A stretch of 64,000 nt of DNA from Aestuariivita sp. (GCA_018401465.1 JAGYKE010000002.1:1-64000); one strand, 5' to 3'. Numbered from the stretch's first letter, positions 46,401 to 55,369 are shown. Notes: generated from the sequence alone by a model not told the origin. Program-made: numbers and translations.

Positions 46401-46855
46401 ACGATCAATGGGCGCCGCAGATCAATCTTGGCGTGCCGGTCCTGATCCCCGAAGAATATGTCCCCGATCTCGACGTGCGGCTGGGCCTTTATCGCCGTCT
46501 CAGCGCGCTGTCGACGAAGGTGGAACTCGAAGGCTTCGCCGCCGAACTCATCGACCGCTTCGGCAAGCTCCCGCGCGAGGTGAACACGCTTCTCCTCGTC
46601 GTGCGGATCAAGGCGATGTGCCGCAAGGCCGGGATCGCCAAGCTCGACGGTGGGCCCAAGGGCGCGACAATCCAGTTCCACAACGACAAGTTCGCAAGCC
46701 CCGCGGGGCTCGTGGCCTTCATCCAGGACCAGAAGGGACTGGCCAAGATCAAGGACAACAAGATCGTCGTGCGCCGCGACTGGGTCTCCGAGGCCGACAA
46801 GATCAAGGGCGCCTTCGCCATCGCCCGCGACCTCGCGGAAAAGACCAAGAGCTAG
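43418..46855 (+). CDS. mfd: Transcription-repair coupling factor
   Basis: 1145 residues from ATG 43418. UvrB-like N-terminal part (VLTFPGWDCLPFDRVSP, PGDYAIRGGIFDIYPPGE), RNA-polymerase interaction domain (SPGDLVVHVDHGVGRYLGLE), then RecG-like translocase: Walker A GDVGFGKTEVAMRAAF, DEEQ box LLIIDEEQHFGV, TATPIPRTL, motif VI QIRGRVGRS, and the C-terminal TRCF domain. Displaces stalled RNA polymerase and recruits UvrA. Length and motif order are normal. Followed by a bidirectional hairpin. Confidence 0.97.
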   Translation: MTKTQHIIVGGAPEGFDAKLILDEIARSGGAVLHIARDDKRLAAMQAALAFFAPAMPVLTFPGWDCLPFDRVSPNPDISANRMATLAALAHGALPDRFVLLTTLNAATQRLPARDVLRQSAFSARVGHRIDEAALRRFLVTMGFTQAPTVMEPGDYAIRGGIFDIYPPGEGGPVRLDLFGDVLDGARRFDPATQRTTEKLSVVELAPVSEVILDEAAITRFRQNYRLEFGAAGTDDPLYEAVSAGRKHQGMEHWLPFFHDRLETLFDYLPQATITLDDQSDAARLSRWDSIADQYGARRHALDQKARMDSVYKPAPPGLLYLDDAAWDSAVADRRMLTLSALPRPTGPGVIDAGGRIGRNFAPERQQENISLFGALAAHVQVRLDKGPVVIASYSEGARERLEGLIEDEGLAETIPIPDGTRIGKRGLHLAVWALEHGFETDSLTVISEQDVLGDRLIRKPRKKRQAENFLTEAQSLSPGDLVVHVDHGVGRYLGLEVITAAGAAHECIALEYAENAKLYLPVENIELLSKFGHEEGLLDRLGGGAWQAKKARLKERIREMADRLIRVAAERALRSAPVLEPEHHAWEAFSARFPYEETDDQLKAIEDVLTDMAAGQPMDRLICGDVGFGKTEVAMRAAFVAAMSGVQVAVIAPTTLLARQHHASFAERFRGFPVKVRPLSRFVSAKDANLTRDGLASGDVDIVVGTHALLAKGIRFKNLGLLIIDEEQHFGVAHKERLKQLRSDIHVLTLTATPIPRTLQLSLSGVRDLSIIATPPVDRLSIRTYVSEFDAVTIREALLREHYRGGQSFYVVPRIADLPEIEEFLKTQMPEVTYVTAHGQMAAGDLDDRMNAFYDGKYDVLLATTIVESGLDIPTANTMIIHRADMFGLSQLYQIRGRVGRSKTRAYAYLTTKPRAKLTAAAEKRLRVLGSLDTLGAGFTLASQDLDIRGAGNLLGEEQSGQMRDVGYELYQSMLEEAIARIKAGGMEGLSEADDQWAPQINLGVPVLIPEEYVPDLDVRLGLYRRLSALSTKVELEGFAAELIDRFGKLPREVNTLLLVVRIKAMCRKAGIAKLDGGPKGATIQFHNDKFASPAGLVAFIQDQKGLAKIKDNKIVVRRDWVSEADKIKGAFAIARDLAEKTKS

Positions 46856-46857
46856 AA

Positions 46858-46897
46858 TTTTCTGCGAAAATTCGACATCCCGATTTTTCGCAGAAAA
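46858..46897. terminator. Bidirectional terminator hairpin, mfd / TPR gene
   Basis: Arms TTTTCTGCGAAAATTCG and CGATTTTTCGCAGAAAA pair over 17 bases with one mismatch around loop ACATCC. It lies between convergent genes; the T-rich ends on each side could serve as the U tract for either strand. Confidence 0.65.
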
Positions 46898-46898
46898 A

Positions 46899-48566
46899 TC
46901 ACCCTGCCGCGCGCATCGCCTTTTGCGCGCAGAAGCATGACGCCGCCACCGCCCGGTCCGCCCGCGCCAGCGCAAGGTCGAGCCGCTGGCGCAGCTGCAC
47001 GATCTCGGCCGTCTCGCCGCGCGCCTTCAGGCAATCATGCAGACCGCGCAGCGCCCAGACATTGTCGGGATGTACCGCAGCCCGGCTGAGCTGCCCGCCC
47101 AGACCCAGATCCTCGCGATAGACGGCTTCCGCTTCGGCCACGCGCCCCTGCTCGAACAGAAGCGCACCCAGCGCATGGCGCGTCGGCTGCATCCAGCCCC
47201 AGGGTTCGTCATAGGGCAGATTGTCGTCGATCTCGACCGACCGGCGCAGATGGGCGAAGGCCACATCAAAGTTGCCCTTGCGATACTCGATCTCGCCCCG
47301 CAGCATCTCGGTCGCGATCATCAAGAGATCGCGGACCGTGTTGTTGTGCAGAAGCCGGCCCTCGGGCACCCGGTCGCGGGCCGCGTGAAAGACCTGTTCC
47401 TCCGCCTCCGCTTCCGCCACGCGGCCCAGCGCGGCGAAGGCCACGGCGCGCGCGTAATGCACGTTCGCCGTCAGCGTCGCGTAAAGGTCGCGGTCCTCCG
47501 GCGGCTCCATCGCGATCAGCTCGTGCCAGCGCCCGAAACGCACCAGCACATGCGGTTCCATCGCGAGGTACGCCTCGAAATAATCCGCCATGGGGGGCGA
47601 AGGGATGCGCAGCATCGCCTCGGGCACCGTCGCGGCCATGCCGCGCACGGCCTCCAGCGCGGGTTCCAGCTGGCCGAGGAACATCGCGCCATACATGACG
47701 AAGTGGTAATCATGCATGCGGTAGCCGGTATAGAGGTTCATCGCGCCTTCGCGCGCGTAATACTTCAGGTCCGCCTCGACCGCCCTTTGGTTCCAGTGGA
47801 CGACATCGTGATACTGCCCGCAGAGCACGTCGATATGCGTGGGCATGTGCACCAGATGCCCCGCATCGGGCAAGAGGGTGCGCAGCACGTCCGCTGCCTT
47901 CAGCGCCTTTTCGGGGGTGGGCGACATCTCCATCAGGTGAACGTAAAGATGCAGCACCCCGGGATGCGCCATGGCGCCCGGCAGCTGCGCCATGGCCTGT
48001 TCCAGCAGCGCCTGCGCCTCGGCCGTCTTCGCACCTTCCGCGGGCTGACCGCTGCGCAGGTTCCACATCTTCCACGGCGTCAGGTTCAGAAGCGATTCCG
48101 CAAAGACCGAGATCACCTCCAGAGCGTCCGGGTGCGTGGCCGCCACCTTGCGCATCGCATCCGCGAAATCGTGGTTCCACGGCTCCATGTCGTCGATGAG
48201 CGTGGCTTGCGGATACCGCGCGGGCAGGGCGCGGATCAGCGCCGCCTCGACCGCGCTCACCCTGTCGGCAAGCGCCAGCGCGCGTTCGGTCGCCTCGCAA
48301 CACACAGCCAGTGCCGCCGCGCGCGACCGCGCGTCGAACAGCGCCCACGGCATGTTGTAATTCGGCCCCGACGCATAGGCGACGCCCCACCATGCCATGG
48401 CACAGCCCGGGTCCGCCTCGATGGCCCGCTGGAAACAGCGCACCGCTTCTTCATGGTTGAAGCCATAAGTCCACAGAAGCCCGCGGTCGAACCAGACCTG
48501 CGCCTGCGCGTTCGCCGTGACCGGGCAGCGATAGCTCCCCAGATCGTAAGGATATTCTCCCATCAT
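46899..48566 (-). CDS. TPR-repeat protein, large, unknown role
   Basis: 555 residues with tetratricopeptide-like helices: FDRGLLWTYGFNHEEAVRCFQRAIEADPGCAMAWWGVAYA at the start and LRGEIEYRKGNFDVAFAHLRRSVEID later. A His-rich central part (HLVHMPTHIDVLCGQYHDVVHWNQ and HDYHFVMYGAMFL) recurs in this family and may bind metal. No signal peptide, so cytoplasmic. Start overlaps the end of the MFS gene (ATGATG), suggesting one leftward operon starting at the acyl-CoA synthetase. Confidence 0.82.
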   Translation of the reverse strand: MMGEYPYDLGSYRCPVTANAQAQVWFDRGLLWTYGFNHEEAVRCFQRAIEADPGCAMAWWGVAYASGPNYNMPWALFDARSRAAALAVCCEATERALALADRVSAVEAALIRALPARYPQATLIDDMEPWNHDFADAMRKVAATHPDALEVISVFAESLLNLTPWKMWNLRSGQPAEGAKTAEAQALLEQAMAQLPGAMAHPGVLHLYVHLMEMSPTPEKALKAADVLRTLLPDAGHLVHMPTHIDVLCGQYHDVVHWNQRAVEADLKYYAREGAMNLYTGYRMHDYHFVMYGAMFLGQLEPALEAVRGMAATVPEAMLRIPSPPMADYFEAYLAMEPHVLVRFGRWHELIAMEPPEDRDLYATLTANVHYARAVAFAALGRVAEAEAEEQVFHAARDRVPEGRLLHNNTVRDLLMIATEMLRGEIEYRKGNFDVAFAHLRRSVEIDDNLPYDEPWGWMQPTRHALGALLFEQGRVAEAEAVYREDLGLGGQLSRAAVHPDNVWALRGLHDCLKARGETAEIVQLRQRLDLALARADRAVAASCFCAQKAMRAAG

Positions 48567-49780
48567 ACCCCCGCGGGCAGGTGACGCGCCTCAAAGCGCG
48601 CCATCACCAGCATCAGCGCGAAGGCCCCAAGCGACAACAGGAAAATCCCCAAGGCCATGGGCAGAAGCGTGCCGTCGAACATCAGGCCGAGGGGCGCGGC
48701 GATGGCCGCCGCGATCACCGTCGACACGCCCGACATCACCGACGCGGCCAGCCCCGCCACATGACCCATCGGCTCCATCGCGATGGCATTGAGATTGCCG
48801 AGCGTCGTGCCCGCCATGAAGAAGCAATAGGTCTGCCAGATCAGGAACAGCCAGAACAGCGTCTCGGCCGGAAGCCCCGCCTGCGCCAGCGGCACCATCG
48901 CGCCCGCCAGCACGATCTGCACCCCGAGCGACCATGTCACGATTCGCCGCATCCCCAGCCGCACCACGAACGCGGCGTTGAGAAAACTGGCCGAGGCCGA
49001 CACGACCGCGACCGCCGCGAACCAGAAGGGAAAGCTGTCGGCGCGCCCGAAGGTGATGTCATAGACCGGCTGCACCATTGCCAGCATGGTGAACAGGATT
49101 CCCATGCACAAGGCCTGCACCGCCAGTGACAGGCGCACCGACGGGTTGCCCAGCATCTCGGTCAGCGCGGCCCAGATCAGCCGCCCGCGGAACGGGCGGC
49201 GCGCCTCGGGCGGCAGGCTTTCGGGCTGGCGCAGCCAGAGCCAGCCAACCGAGATCACCGAGAAGACGATGAAGGCGAGAAAGATGCTCCGCCATCCGGC
49301 CAGCGCGATCAGCCCCGCGCCGATCAACGGCGCGATGGCGGGAAAGATCGTGAAGATCATCATGGCGATGGACACGATGCGCGCCATCTCGCGGCCCGAA
49401 TGCAGATCGCGCACGATGGCCACCGACACGATGCGAGGCGCCGCCGCCCCCAGCCCCTGCAGCACCCGCGCCGCCAGCGTCACCTCGAGCGTGGTGGAAT
49501 ACCACGCCACGGCCGAGGCGACGATGTAAAGCGCCGCGCCCCACAGGATCACCCGCTTGCGCCCGAAGGCATCCGACAAGGGCCCGGTGAAGAAGGTGCC
49601 GACCCCGATCCCCAGCACGAAGGACGTCAGGATCAGCTGCGCCTCGTTGGGTGCGTCGGGCGAAAGCTCGCGCCCGATCTCGGGCAGCGCGGGCAGCATC
49701 GCGTCGATGGAGAACGCGATGGTGGCGAACATCATGCCGATCATCGCGACGAATTCGGGGGTTGAGACCGGCCTGCGCAT
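48563..49780 (-). CDS. Bcr/CflA-type MFS multidrug exporter
   Basis: 405 residues from ATG 49780 (MRRPVSTPEFVAMIGMM), with about twelve membrane helices. FVLGIGVGTFFTGPLSDAFGRKRVILWGAALY is the MFS motif A of this subfamily, and motif C is near ARVLQGLGAAAPRIVSVAIVRD. Predicted drug/H+ antiporter of the inner membrane; substrates unknown. It overlaps the TPR gene by four bases downstream. The reading frame opens further upstream, but the protein family begins here. Confidence 0.88.
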   Translation of the reverse strand: MRRPVSTPEFVAMIGMMFATIAFSIDAMLPALPEIGRELSPDAPNEAQLILTSFVLGIGVGTFFTGPLSDAFGRKRVILWGAALYIVASAVAWYSTTLEVTLAARVLQGLGAAAPRIVSVAIVRDLHSGREMARIVSIAMMIFTIFPAIAPLIGAGLIALAGWRSIFLAFIVFSVISVGWLWLRQPESLPPEARRPFRGRLIWAALTEMLGNPSVRLSLAVQALCMGILFTMLAMVQPVYDITFGRADSFPFWFAAVAVVSASASFLNAAFVVRLGMRRIVTWSLGVQIVLAGAMVPLAQAGLPAETLFWLFLIWQTYCFFMAGTTLGNLNAIAMEPMGHVAGLAASVMSGVSTVIAAAIAAPLGLMFDGTLLPMALGIFLLSLGAFALMLVMARFEARHLPAGV

Positions 49781-49824
49781 GGGCGCGACCTTGGCCGCTT
49801 TCGCAGGCACCGGCAAGGGGCGGG

Positions 49825-50205
49825 TCAGCCTTGCGGGTCGGGGCGGTCGTCCTCGTTCGCGGGGGGCGGCACCTTGTGCGATGGATCCTGCTTGTGCCGC
49901 CGCGTCAGCCAGCCGATCAGCCAGCCGCCGCCGTGGCTGTCCCGCTTTTCCAGCGAATAGGCCGCGAATTGCTGGATGGCGAGAGCGAAGATGCCCAGAC
50001 CCACGAAGATGAAGACCGTCGTTCCGATCTTGCCCAGCGTGGTTTCGGGCACGGGCGTGCCATATCCCACGGTCGACAGCGTCACCACCGTGAAGAAATA
50101 GGAATCGATCCACGACCAGCCTTCGACCCGGCGGAAGAAGGCGGTGCCGCCCGCGATGATGATGATCAGGGCCGCCAGCAGGGGGATGCCGCGGCCCGAC
50201 ATCAC
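49825..50205 (-). CDS. Two-helix potassium channel
   Basis: 126 residues. Helix 1 is IPLLAALIIIIAGGTAFF. The pore loop FFTVVTLSTVGYGTPVP carries the K+ selectivity filter TVGYG, and helix 2 is GTTVFIFVGLGIFALAIQQF. The tail is hydrophilic, with no RCK or sensor domain. Predicted to work as a tetramer in the inner membrane. Overlaps the DsbA-like gene by four bases, so co-translated. Confidence 0.9.
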   Translation of the reverse strand: MMSGRGIPLLAALIIIIAGGTAFFRRVEGWSWIDSYFFTVVTLSTVGYGTPVPETTLGKIGTTVFIFVGLGIFALAIQQFAAYSLEKRDSHGGGWLIGWLTRRHKQDPSHKVPPPANEDDRPDPQG

Positions 50206-50855
50206 CCCACGCTGCCCGCGTTCAGTTCCGCGATCACCTTGCGCCAGAGATCGGGCGGCTGCGCGCCGGCCACCGCATGCTTGCCCGCCACGATGAAGGT
50301 CGGCACGGAACTGACGCCCATCTGCCGCGAATGGGCATCGCGCGCGCGGATCGCGTCACGGTCGGCGTCTGATTTCAGAAGCTTCATCACGACGCCTGCA
50401 TTCATTCCGATCGTGTCGGCGATATCGGCCAACACCTCGGTGTCGCCGATGTCGCGGCCATCGACGAAATAGGCGCGGAACAGCGCGTCGACCGCGGCAT
50501 TCTGCATCCCCTCGATCCCCGCCCAGTGGATCAGCCGATGCGCATCGAGCGTGTTGGGCGTGCGCTGCATGGCCTCGAAATTGATTGTCAGCCCGGCCTT
50601 TGCGGCATGGTCCACGACCGGCGTATAGGCGCGCACCGCGGCCTCCTTGCCGCCGAACTTCGCCTCGAGATACTCCCGCCGGTCCATGCCGCCTGCAGGC
50701 ATGTCGGGGTTGAGCTGGAAGGGATGCCATTCGATCACGAAGGGGTTCGCGCCTTCCGCCGCCAGCGCCGCCTCGAGGTGCGCTTTCCCGATATAGCACC
50801 AGGGGCAGATCGGGTCCGACAGGATGTCGAGCTTCACAGGTTTCGCGGCGGTCAT
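50202..50855 (-). CDS. DsbA-family oxidoreductase (FrnE-like)
   Basis: 217 residues from ATG 50855. The thioredoxin fold with active site DPICPWCYIG (C-x-x-C), a helical insertion, and cis-Pro region GVSSVPTFIV is that of the FrnE/2-hydroxychromene carboxylate isomerase group. No signal peptide, so it acts in the cytoplasm, probably as a disulfide isomerase or glutathione-linked enzyme. Overlaps neighbours by four bases on both sides. Confidence 0.9.
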   Translation of the reverse strand: MTAAKPVKLDILSDPICPWCYIGKAHLEAALAAEGANPFVIEWHPFQLNPDMPAGGMDRREYLEAKFGGKEAAVRAYTPVVDHAAKAGLTINFEAMQRTPNTLDAHRLIHWAGIEGMQNAAVDALFRAYFVDGRDIGDTEVLADIADTIGMNAGVVMKLLKSDADRDAIRARDAHSRQMGVSSVPTFIVAGKHAVAGAQPPDLWRKVIAELNAGSVG

Positions 50856-52366
50856 GGCGCGGGCCTTCCGGCTGGCGGTTTCAGGGCGCGGCGCAACAGC
50901 TTGCCATTGGCGCCAGTGGGCAGGTCGGGCAGATAGACATAGTCCTTGGGCTGCTTGTAGCGGGCCAGCCGCGATTGCGCAAATCTCGCCAGCTCCGCGT
51001 GATCCACGGGGCCGGGGCCGGTGTAGAAGGCGCAGATGATGCGCACATCCGCCTTCACCTCGATCTCGGTCACGCCGATCTGGGTGATCCCGGGAAAGCC
51101 CGACAGCGCCGCCTCGACCTCGAGCGGCGACACCCGGTAGCCGCCCGCGTTCATCATGTCGTCGGCGCGGCCCAGATACTGGATCTGCCCGTCCGCCTCC
51201 ATCCGGCCCTGATCGCCGGTCACGAACCATTCGCCCCGGAACCGTGCTGCCGTTTCTTCCGGCTGGCCCAGATAGCCCAGCATCAGCCCCGGATCGCGGC
51301 GCGACACGGCGATGACCCCGTCGTGCCCGCGCGGCACCGGGCCGTCCTCGCCCAGAATCGCGACGCGGCGGCCTGTCTGCGGACGCCCCAGCGCGCCGCC
51401 TGTGGCGGGTGAGACGGGCGAGGCCGAGATGAAGGTGGAACATTCCGACATCCCGTAAGCCTCGTAAAGCGGCGTGCCGGTCGCCGCCTGCCAGGCCTCG
51501 GCCAGCGCGGGCGACAGTTTCTCGCCCGCGCTCAGCCCGTGGCGCAGGGCGGGCAGGCGCATGTCCGCGCCCGAGTTGAGGAGCTTCCGGTAAACCCCTG
51601 GCACGGCGGCAAAAATCGTGGCGCCGTGGTCGCGCAGAAGGGCAGGGATATCGCCCGGATCGGTCCCCGGCGCGGGGATGAGTGCTGTCGCGCCGACGCT
51701 CCAGGGATCCATGAGGCCGGCGCCCAGCGTGTAGGTCCAGTTGAAGGCCCCTGCATGCAGCAGCCGGTCATCGGGCCGCAGCCCGTACCAGCCCTCATGC
51801 ATCATCGCGCGGGCCAGGATCGCACGATGTGCGTGGGCGACCGCGCGGGGACGCCCCGAAGTGCCCGAGGTATAGACGATGTATCCCAGCCTGTCGGGAT
51901 CGCCCATGTGAAAGGGCAGGGGTTCCGCGTCCCGCATCGCGCGCAGTGTGGCAAGGCCGGTGCGCCCGGGGTGATCGGGGCAGGCCACGCCCGCGTCATG
52001 CAGGATCAAGCGGGGCCCAAGCTCCGCGATGATCGTGGCCACTTCCCGCTCGGTCAGCTGCGACGATGTCGGCACCGGCACCGCGCCCAAGGCGATCGCG
52101 CCCAGATAGGCAATGGGAAAATCGACCGTATTGCCCAGCCGCAGAAGCACAATGTCGCCGGGCGCCACGCCGGCCGCCGCAAGCCCTCCGCCCGTGCCCT
52201 GCACCGCCCGCAAGAGCCGCGCATGGCTGAAAACCTCGCCCCCCGGTCCCAACACTTCGAGCGCTGTCCGCGACCCAAGGGCCGCGGACCGGCCCAGCAC
52301 ATGGGCGGCAAGGTTGAAGGGTGCGGGGCAGGGCGGCGGGGGGCCGTCATCGAAGACCGAGATCAT
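50852..52366 (-). CDS. AMP-dependent acyl-CoA synthetase/ligase
   Basis: 504 residues. ANL superfamily motifs: the P-loop GYIVYTSGTSGRPRAV, LYEAYGMSEC, the WFVTGDQGRME region, and C-terminal PTGANGKLLRR with the catalytic Lys. Activates a carboxylic acid to its CoA thioester; family resemblance is to benzoate- or acetate-type ligases, but the substrate is not assignable by eye. It heads the leftward operon ligase-DsbA-like-channel. Divergent from the XRE-cupin regulator, a likely controller. Confidence 0.88.
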   Translation of the reverse strand: MISVFDDGPPPPCPAPFNLAAHVLGRSAALGSRTALEVLGPGGEVFSHARLLRAVQGTGGGLAAAGVAPGDIVLLRLGNTVDFPIAYLGAIALGAVPVPTSSQLTEREVATIIAELGPRLILHDAGVACPDHPGRTGLATLRAMRDAEPLPFHMGDPDRLGYIVYTSGTSGRPRAVAHAHRAILARAMMHEGWYGLRPDDRLLHAGAFNWTYTLGAGLMDPWSVGATALIPAPGTDPGDIPALLRDHGATIFAAVPGVYRKLLNSGADMRLPALRHGLSAGEKLSPALAEAWQAATGTPLYEAYGMSECSTFISASPVSPATGGALGRPQTGRRVAILGEDGPVPRGHDGVIAVSRRDPGLMLGYLGQPEETAARFRGEWFVTGDQGRMEADGQIQYLGRADDMMNAGGYRVSPLEVEAALSGFPGITQIGVTEIEVKADVRIICAFYTGPGPVDHAELARFAQSRLARYKQPKDYVYLPDLPTGANGKLLRRALKPPAGRPAP

Positions 52367-52431
52367 TCCCCTTGGCTAGCCCCGGCCCGCCGCCGTTGCA
52401 AGCATCCCGGCGCGCGGCTATTCAGGGCGCC

Positions 52432-53055
52432 ATGACAACGAAGGACCCCAGATCGCTGATCCGCATCGCCCGCGCGGGCGGGGCCGAAGGCGTGGCCGAA
52501 CCGCTCGACCTCGGGCGGCGCGTGCGCGAACTCCGCAAGGCCCGCGACTGGACGCTGGAACAGGCGGCCAATCAGGCGGGTCTGGCGCGGTCGACCCTGT
52601 CAAAGATCGAGAACGGGCAGATGTCGCCCACCTATGACGCGCTCAAGAAGCTCGCGGTGGGGCTTGGCATCTCAGTCCCGCAACTCTTCACGCCGCCGCA
52701 GGCCGAAAAGGTCAATGGCCGAATGGCCGTGACGCAATCGGGCGCGGGCACCGCGACCGCCACCGCCACCTACGAACACGAACTTCTGGCCGAAACGCTT
52801 ACCAAGAAGCAGATGCTGCCCTACCGTGCCCGCGTGCGCGCGCGGTCGATGGACGAATTTGACGGCTGGGTCCGCCATGACGGCGAGGAATTTCTCTACG
52901 TCCTCACCGGGGTCATCCGGCTTTTCACCGAATTCTACGAACCCGTGGACATGCGTCGCGGCGACAGCGCCTATTACGACGCCACGATGGGTCACAACGT
53001 GATCTCGACCAGCGACGAAGATGCGATGATCCTCTGGGTGACGTCGCTGGCTTAG
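52432..53055 (+). CDS. XRE-family regulator with cupin domain
   Basis: 207 residues from ATG 52432. HTH_3 domain at about residues 28-82 (LGRRVRELRKARDWTLEQAANQAGLARSTLSKIENGQMSPTYDAL), and a C-terminal cupin (DGEEFLYVLTGVIRLFTEF, MRRGDSAYYDATMGHNVIS) that probably senses a small molecule. Such regulators often control an adjacent catabolic or ligase gene; the acyl-CoA synthetase starts 65 bases away on the other strand. Ends overlapping the small gene at 53052 tail-to-tail. Confidence 0.9.
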   Translation: MTTKDPRSLIRIARAGGAEGVAEPLDLGRRVRELRKARDWTLEQAANQAGLARSTLSKIENGQMSPTYDALKKLAVGLGISVPQLFTPPQAEKVNGRMAVTQSGAGTATATATYEHELLAETLTKKQMLPYRARVRARSMDEFDGWVRHDGEEFLYVLTGVIRLFTEFYEPVDMRRGDSAYYDATMGHNVISTSDEDAMILWVTSLA

Positions 53056-53288
53056 GCGCGCACCCGCAGGTCGTCCACTTCAAGCTGCATCGCCTCGACA
53101 AACAGGAAATCTTCCAGTTCTTCGCGCGCCTTGTCGATCGTAAGGTCGTGGGTCTGGGCCAGATAGGCCTCGAACCGCCCGCGGTCCTGCTTGAGGAAGG
53201 GCATCGCGCTGTCGTCGAGATTCGGAAACCGCGTCTGCATACGCTTGAACCAGTCGCCCCAGTTGCGGGTGAGATCACTCCAGGTCAT
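53052..53288 (-). CDS. Small conserved-looking protein, unknown
   Basis: 78 residues from ATG 53288 (AGGAAGGATG upstream): MTWSDLTRNWGDWFKRMQTRFPNLD, then FLKQDRGRFEAYLAQTHDLTIDKAREELEDFLF. Charged and helical, with no motif. The 5' half resembles small Rhodobacteraceae proteins sometimes called DUF-type, but I can name no family. Overlaps the end of the XRE gene by four bases. Confidence 0.7.
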   Translation of the reverse strand: MTWSDLTRNWGDWFKRMQTRFPNLDDSAMPFLKQDRGRFEAYLAQTHDLTIDKAREELEDFLFVEAMQLEVDDLRVRA

Positions 53289-53437
53289 CGGGTCACATCC
53301 TTCCTGTGCACCCTCCCCGAAAACATCCCTGCAGGAGGCGCGGCGCATCACAAAATCGATGTGCGGCAAAGTGGGGCGAATTGCCGCATAATCAAGCGGA
53401 ATGTGAACGGAACATGAAGGTGTCGCGCGGGCCGCGC

Positions 53438-55255
53438 TCAGTCCTCCTGCCACCACCAGACATCGGGCATCCAGGTGATGCGGTCGCCATAGACCGGGAT
53501 GCGGTCGGGATAGCGCAGCTGACGTTGATGCGCGATGCGGCCCACGTCATTGGCCCAGATCGGGATGACATGCCGCCCGGCCATCAGCACCCGGTCCAGC
53601 GCGCGCACGGCTGCGGTGAAGTCCTCGGAACTGCGCGCGCTCAGGATCGCGTCGATCATCGCGTCGATGGCGGGGGACGCGACGCCCATCAGGTTGCGCG
53701 TGCCCTCGACCTCGGCCGTGTCGCTGCCCCAGTAGAGCTTCTGTTCGTTGCCCGGCGACAGCGACAGGTCGCGGCGAATATCCGTCATGTCGAAGTCGAG
53801 CTTTGTCAGCCGTTCGTTGTACTGCGCGTCATCCACCCGCGAGATATCGACGGCGATTCCCAACCGCCGCAGGGCCGGGGCGTAAAGGTCCATTATCGTG
53901 AGGTATTCGCCCGCGCCTGACCGCAGCAACACGTCGATGGCGAACACCTCGCCCGCCGCGTTGCGGCGCTGGCCGTCGGTGACGGTCCAGCCCGCCTCGT
54001 CCAGAAGGGCGGCCGCCGCGCGCAGGTTGGCGCGGTTGCGTTCGGTGCCGTCCGACACCGGCAGGTCATAGCCGTCCAGCGCGCCGGGCGGCAGATCGCC
54101 CGCGAAGGGGTCCAGCAGCTCGCGCACGCGGCCCATGGCGGGCCCGGGCCGCATGGCGAGGTCCGAGTTCGAAAAATACGACGTGATCCGCGGCTGCGCG
54201 CCGCCGGTGATGGTGTCGTTGATGAACTCGAAGTTGAAGGCGAGGATCATCGCCTCGCGCACGCGCCAGTCGTCGAAGGGGGGCTTGCGCCCGTTCATGA
54301 CAAGCCCGGTGATCCCCGAAGGCCGCTTGTGGGGGATTTCCGATTTCACCACGCGCCCGTCGCGGATCGCGGGGAAATCATAGGCGGTGGCCCAGGTTTC
54401 GGCGTTGAACTCGCGCACCGCGGTGAGTTCACCCGCCTTGAATGCCTCGAACAGCACGGTCTCGTCGCCGTAGAACTCGATCCGGATCTCGTCGAGGTTC
54501 GCATGCCCAGCCATGAGCGGCAGATCGCGCCCCCAATAGTCTGGGTTGCGGCGCAGGGTCAGCGACCGGCCCGCCTCGAACCCGGCGACCACGTAAGGCC
54601 CGGTGCCGATAACCGGCTCGCTCAGCCCCGATGCGGCGAAATCGCGGCCCTCCCATTGCGCCTTCTTCAGGACCGGGCGCAGCCCCGCGATCAGCGCAAG
54701 CTCGCGGTCGGCTTCCGCGAAGGTGATGCGCAGCGACCGCGGCCCGGTCTGTTCGATCGCCGCCACCGACTGCGCGAAGCCGCGGTAGCGCAGGTGGCCG
54801 ATTTCTCCCAGCGTCTCGTAGGACCAGATCACGTCCTCGACCGTCACCGGGGTCCCGTCCGAGAATCGGGCCTCTTCGCGCAGGGTGAATTCGACCCACG
54901 ACCGGTCCTCTGGGGTGGTCACCGATTCGGCCAGCAGCCCGTAAAGCGTGAAGGGTTCGTCCCAGGACCGGCCCATGAGGCTCTCGTATCCGATGAACCG
55001 AAGCTGCCAGGGTGGGGTCCCCTTGGGCACGAAAGGATTGAGCGTGTCGAAGCCGCCGGTGTTGCCGAAGACGATTCGCCCGCCCTTGGGCGCGTCCGCA
55101 TTGGCATAAGGCAGCGACACAAAATCCGGTGGCAGGCCCGGGTCGCCATACATAGCTATGCCATGGCGCGGCTCCGCGACCGCCCCTTGGGCGGCCCAGA
55201 TCAGCCCCGCGGTGACGATCCCGCGCCAGCCGCGTACGAAAAAATCCGGTCCCAT
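53438..55255 (-). CDS. Oligopeptide-type ABC transporter substrate-binding protein
   Basis: 605 residues from ATG 55255, chosen because it gives a clean signal peptide (MGPDFFVRGWRGIVTAGLIW to AVAEP). SBP_bac_5 family: YANADAPKGGRIVFGNTGGFDTLNPF, DGTPVTVEDVIWSYE, GTGPYVV, RNPDYWGRDLPL and the C-terminal WMPDVWWW. Periplasmic; imports peptides, or murein peptides as in the YejA group, which this resembles in length. No permease genes are adjacent. A longer frame reaches 55315. Confidence 0.9.
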   Translation of the reverse strand: MGPDFFVRGWRGIVTAGLIWAAQGAVAEPRHGIAMYGDPGLPPDFVSLPYANADAPKGGRIVFGNTGGFDTLNPFVPKGTPPWQLRFIGYESLMGRSWDEPFTLYGLLAESVTTPEDRSWVEFTLREEARFSDGTPVTVEDVIWSYETLGEIGHLRYRGFAQSVAAIEQTGPRSLRITFAEADRELALIAGLRPVLKKAQWEGRDFAASGLSEPVIGTGPYVVAGFEAGRSLTLRRNPDYWGRDLPLMAGHANLDEIRIEFYGDETVLFEAFKAGELTAVREFNAETWATAYDFPAIRDGRVVKSEIPHKRPSGITGLVMNGRKPPFDDWRVREAMILAFNFEFINDTITGGAQPRITSYFSNSDLAMRPGPAMGRVRELLDPFAGDLPPGALDGYDLPVSDGTERNRANLRAAAALLDEAGWTVTDGQRRNAAGEVFAIDVLLRSGAGEYLTIMDLYAPALRRLGIAVDISRVDDAQYNERLTKLDFDMTDIRRDLSLSPGNEQKLYWGSDTAEVEGTRNLMGVASPAIDAMIDAILSARSSEDFTAAVRALDRVLMAGRHVIPIWANDVGRIAHQRQLRYPDRIPVYGDRITWMPDVWWWQED

Positions 55256-55334
55256 TTTGGCAACAATCCTGCTCTGCCCTTTTTTTCTTGAGCTGAAGAC
55301 TACCGAGGCTTTCAAGTCTTTTCAAACTTTTAGC

Positions 55335-55363
55335 TTGGATAGCTGCCGGAAATTGCTTATAAA
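55335..55363 (+). promoter_or_regulatory. Sigma70-like promoter of candidate sRNA
   Basis: TTGGAT (55335-55340), a 17-base spacer, TATAAA (55358-55363). This is close to the TTGACA-N17-TATAAT consensus and stands in an AT-rich island of otherwise GC-rich DNA. It would start transcription near 55370, just upstream of an intrinsic terminator at 55417-55444. Confidence 0.6.
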
Positions 55364-55369
55364 GGATGC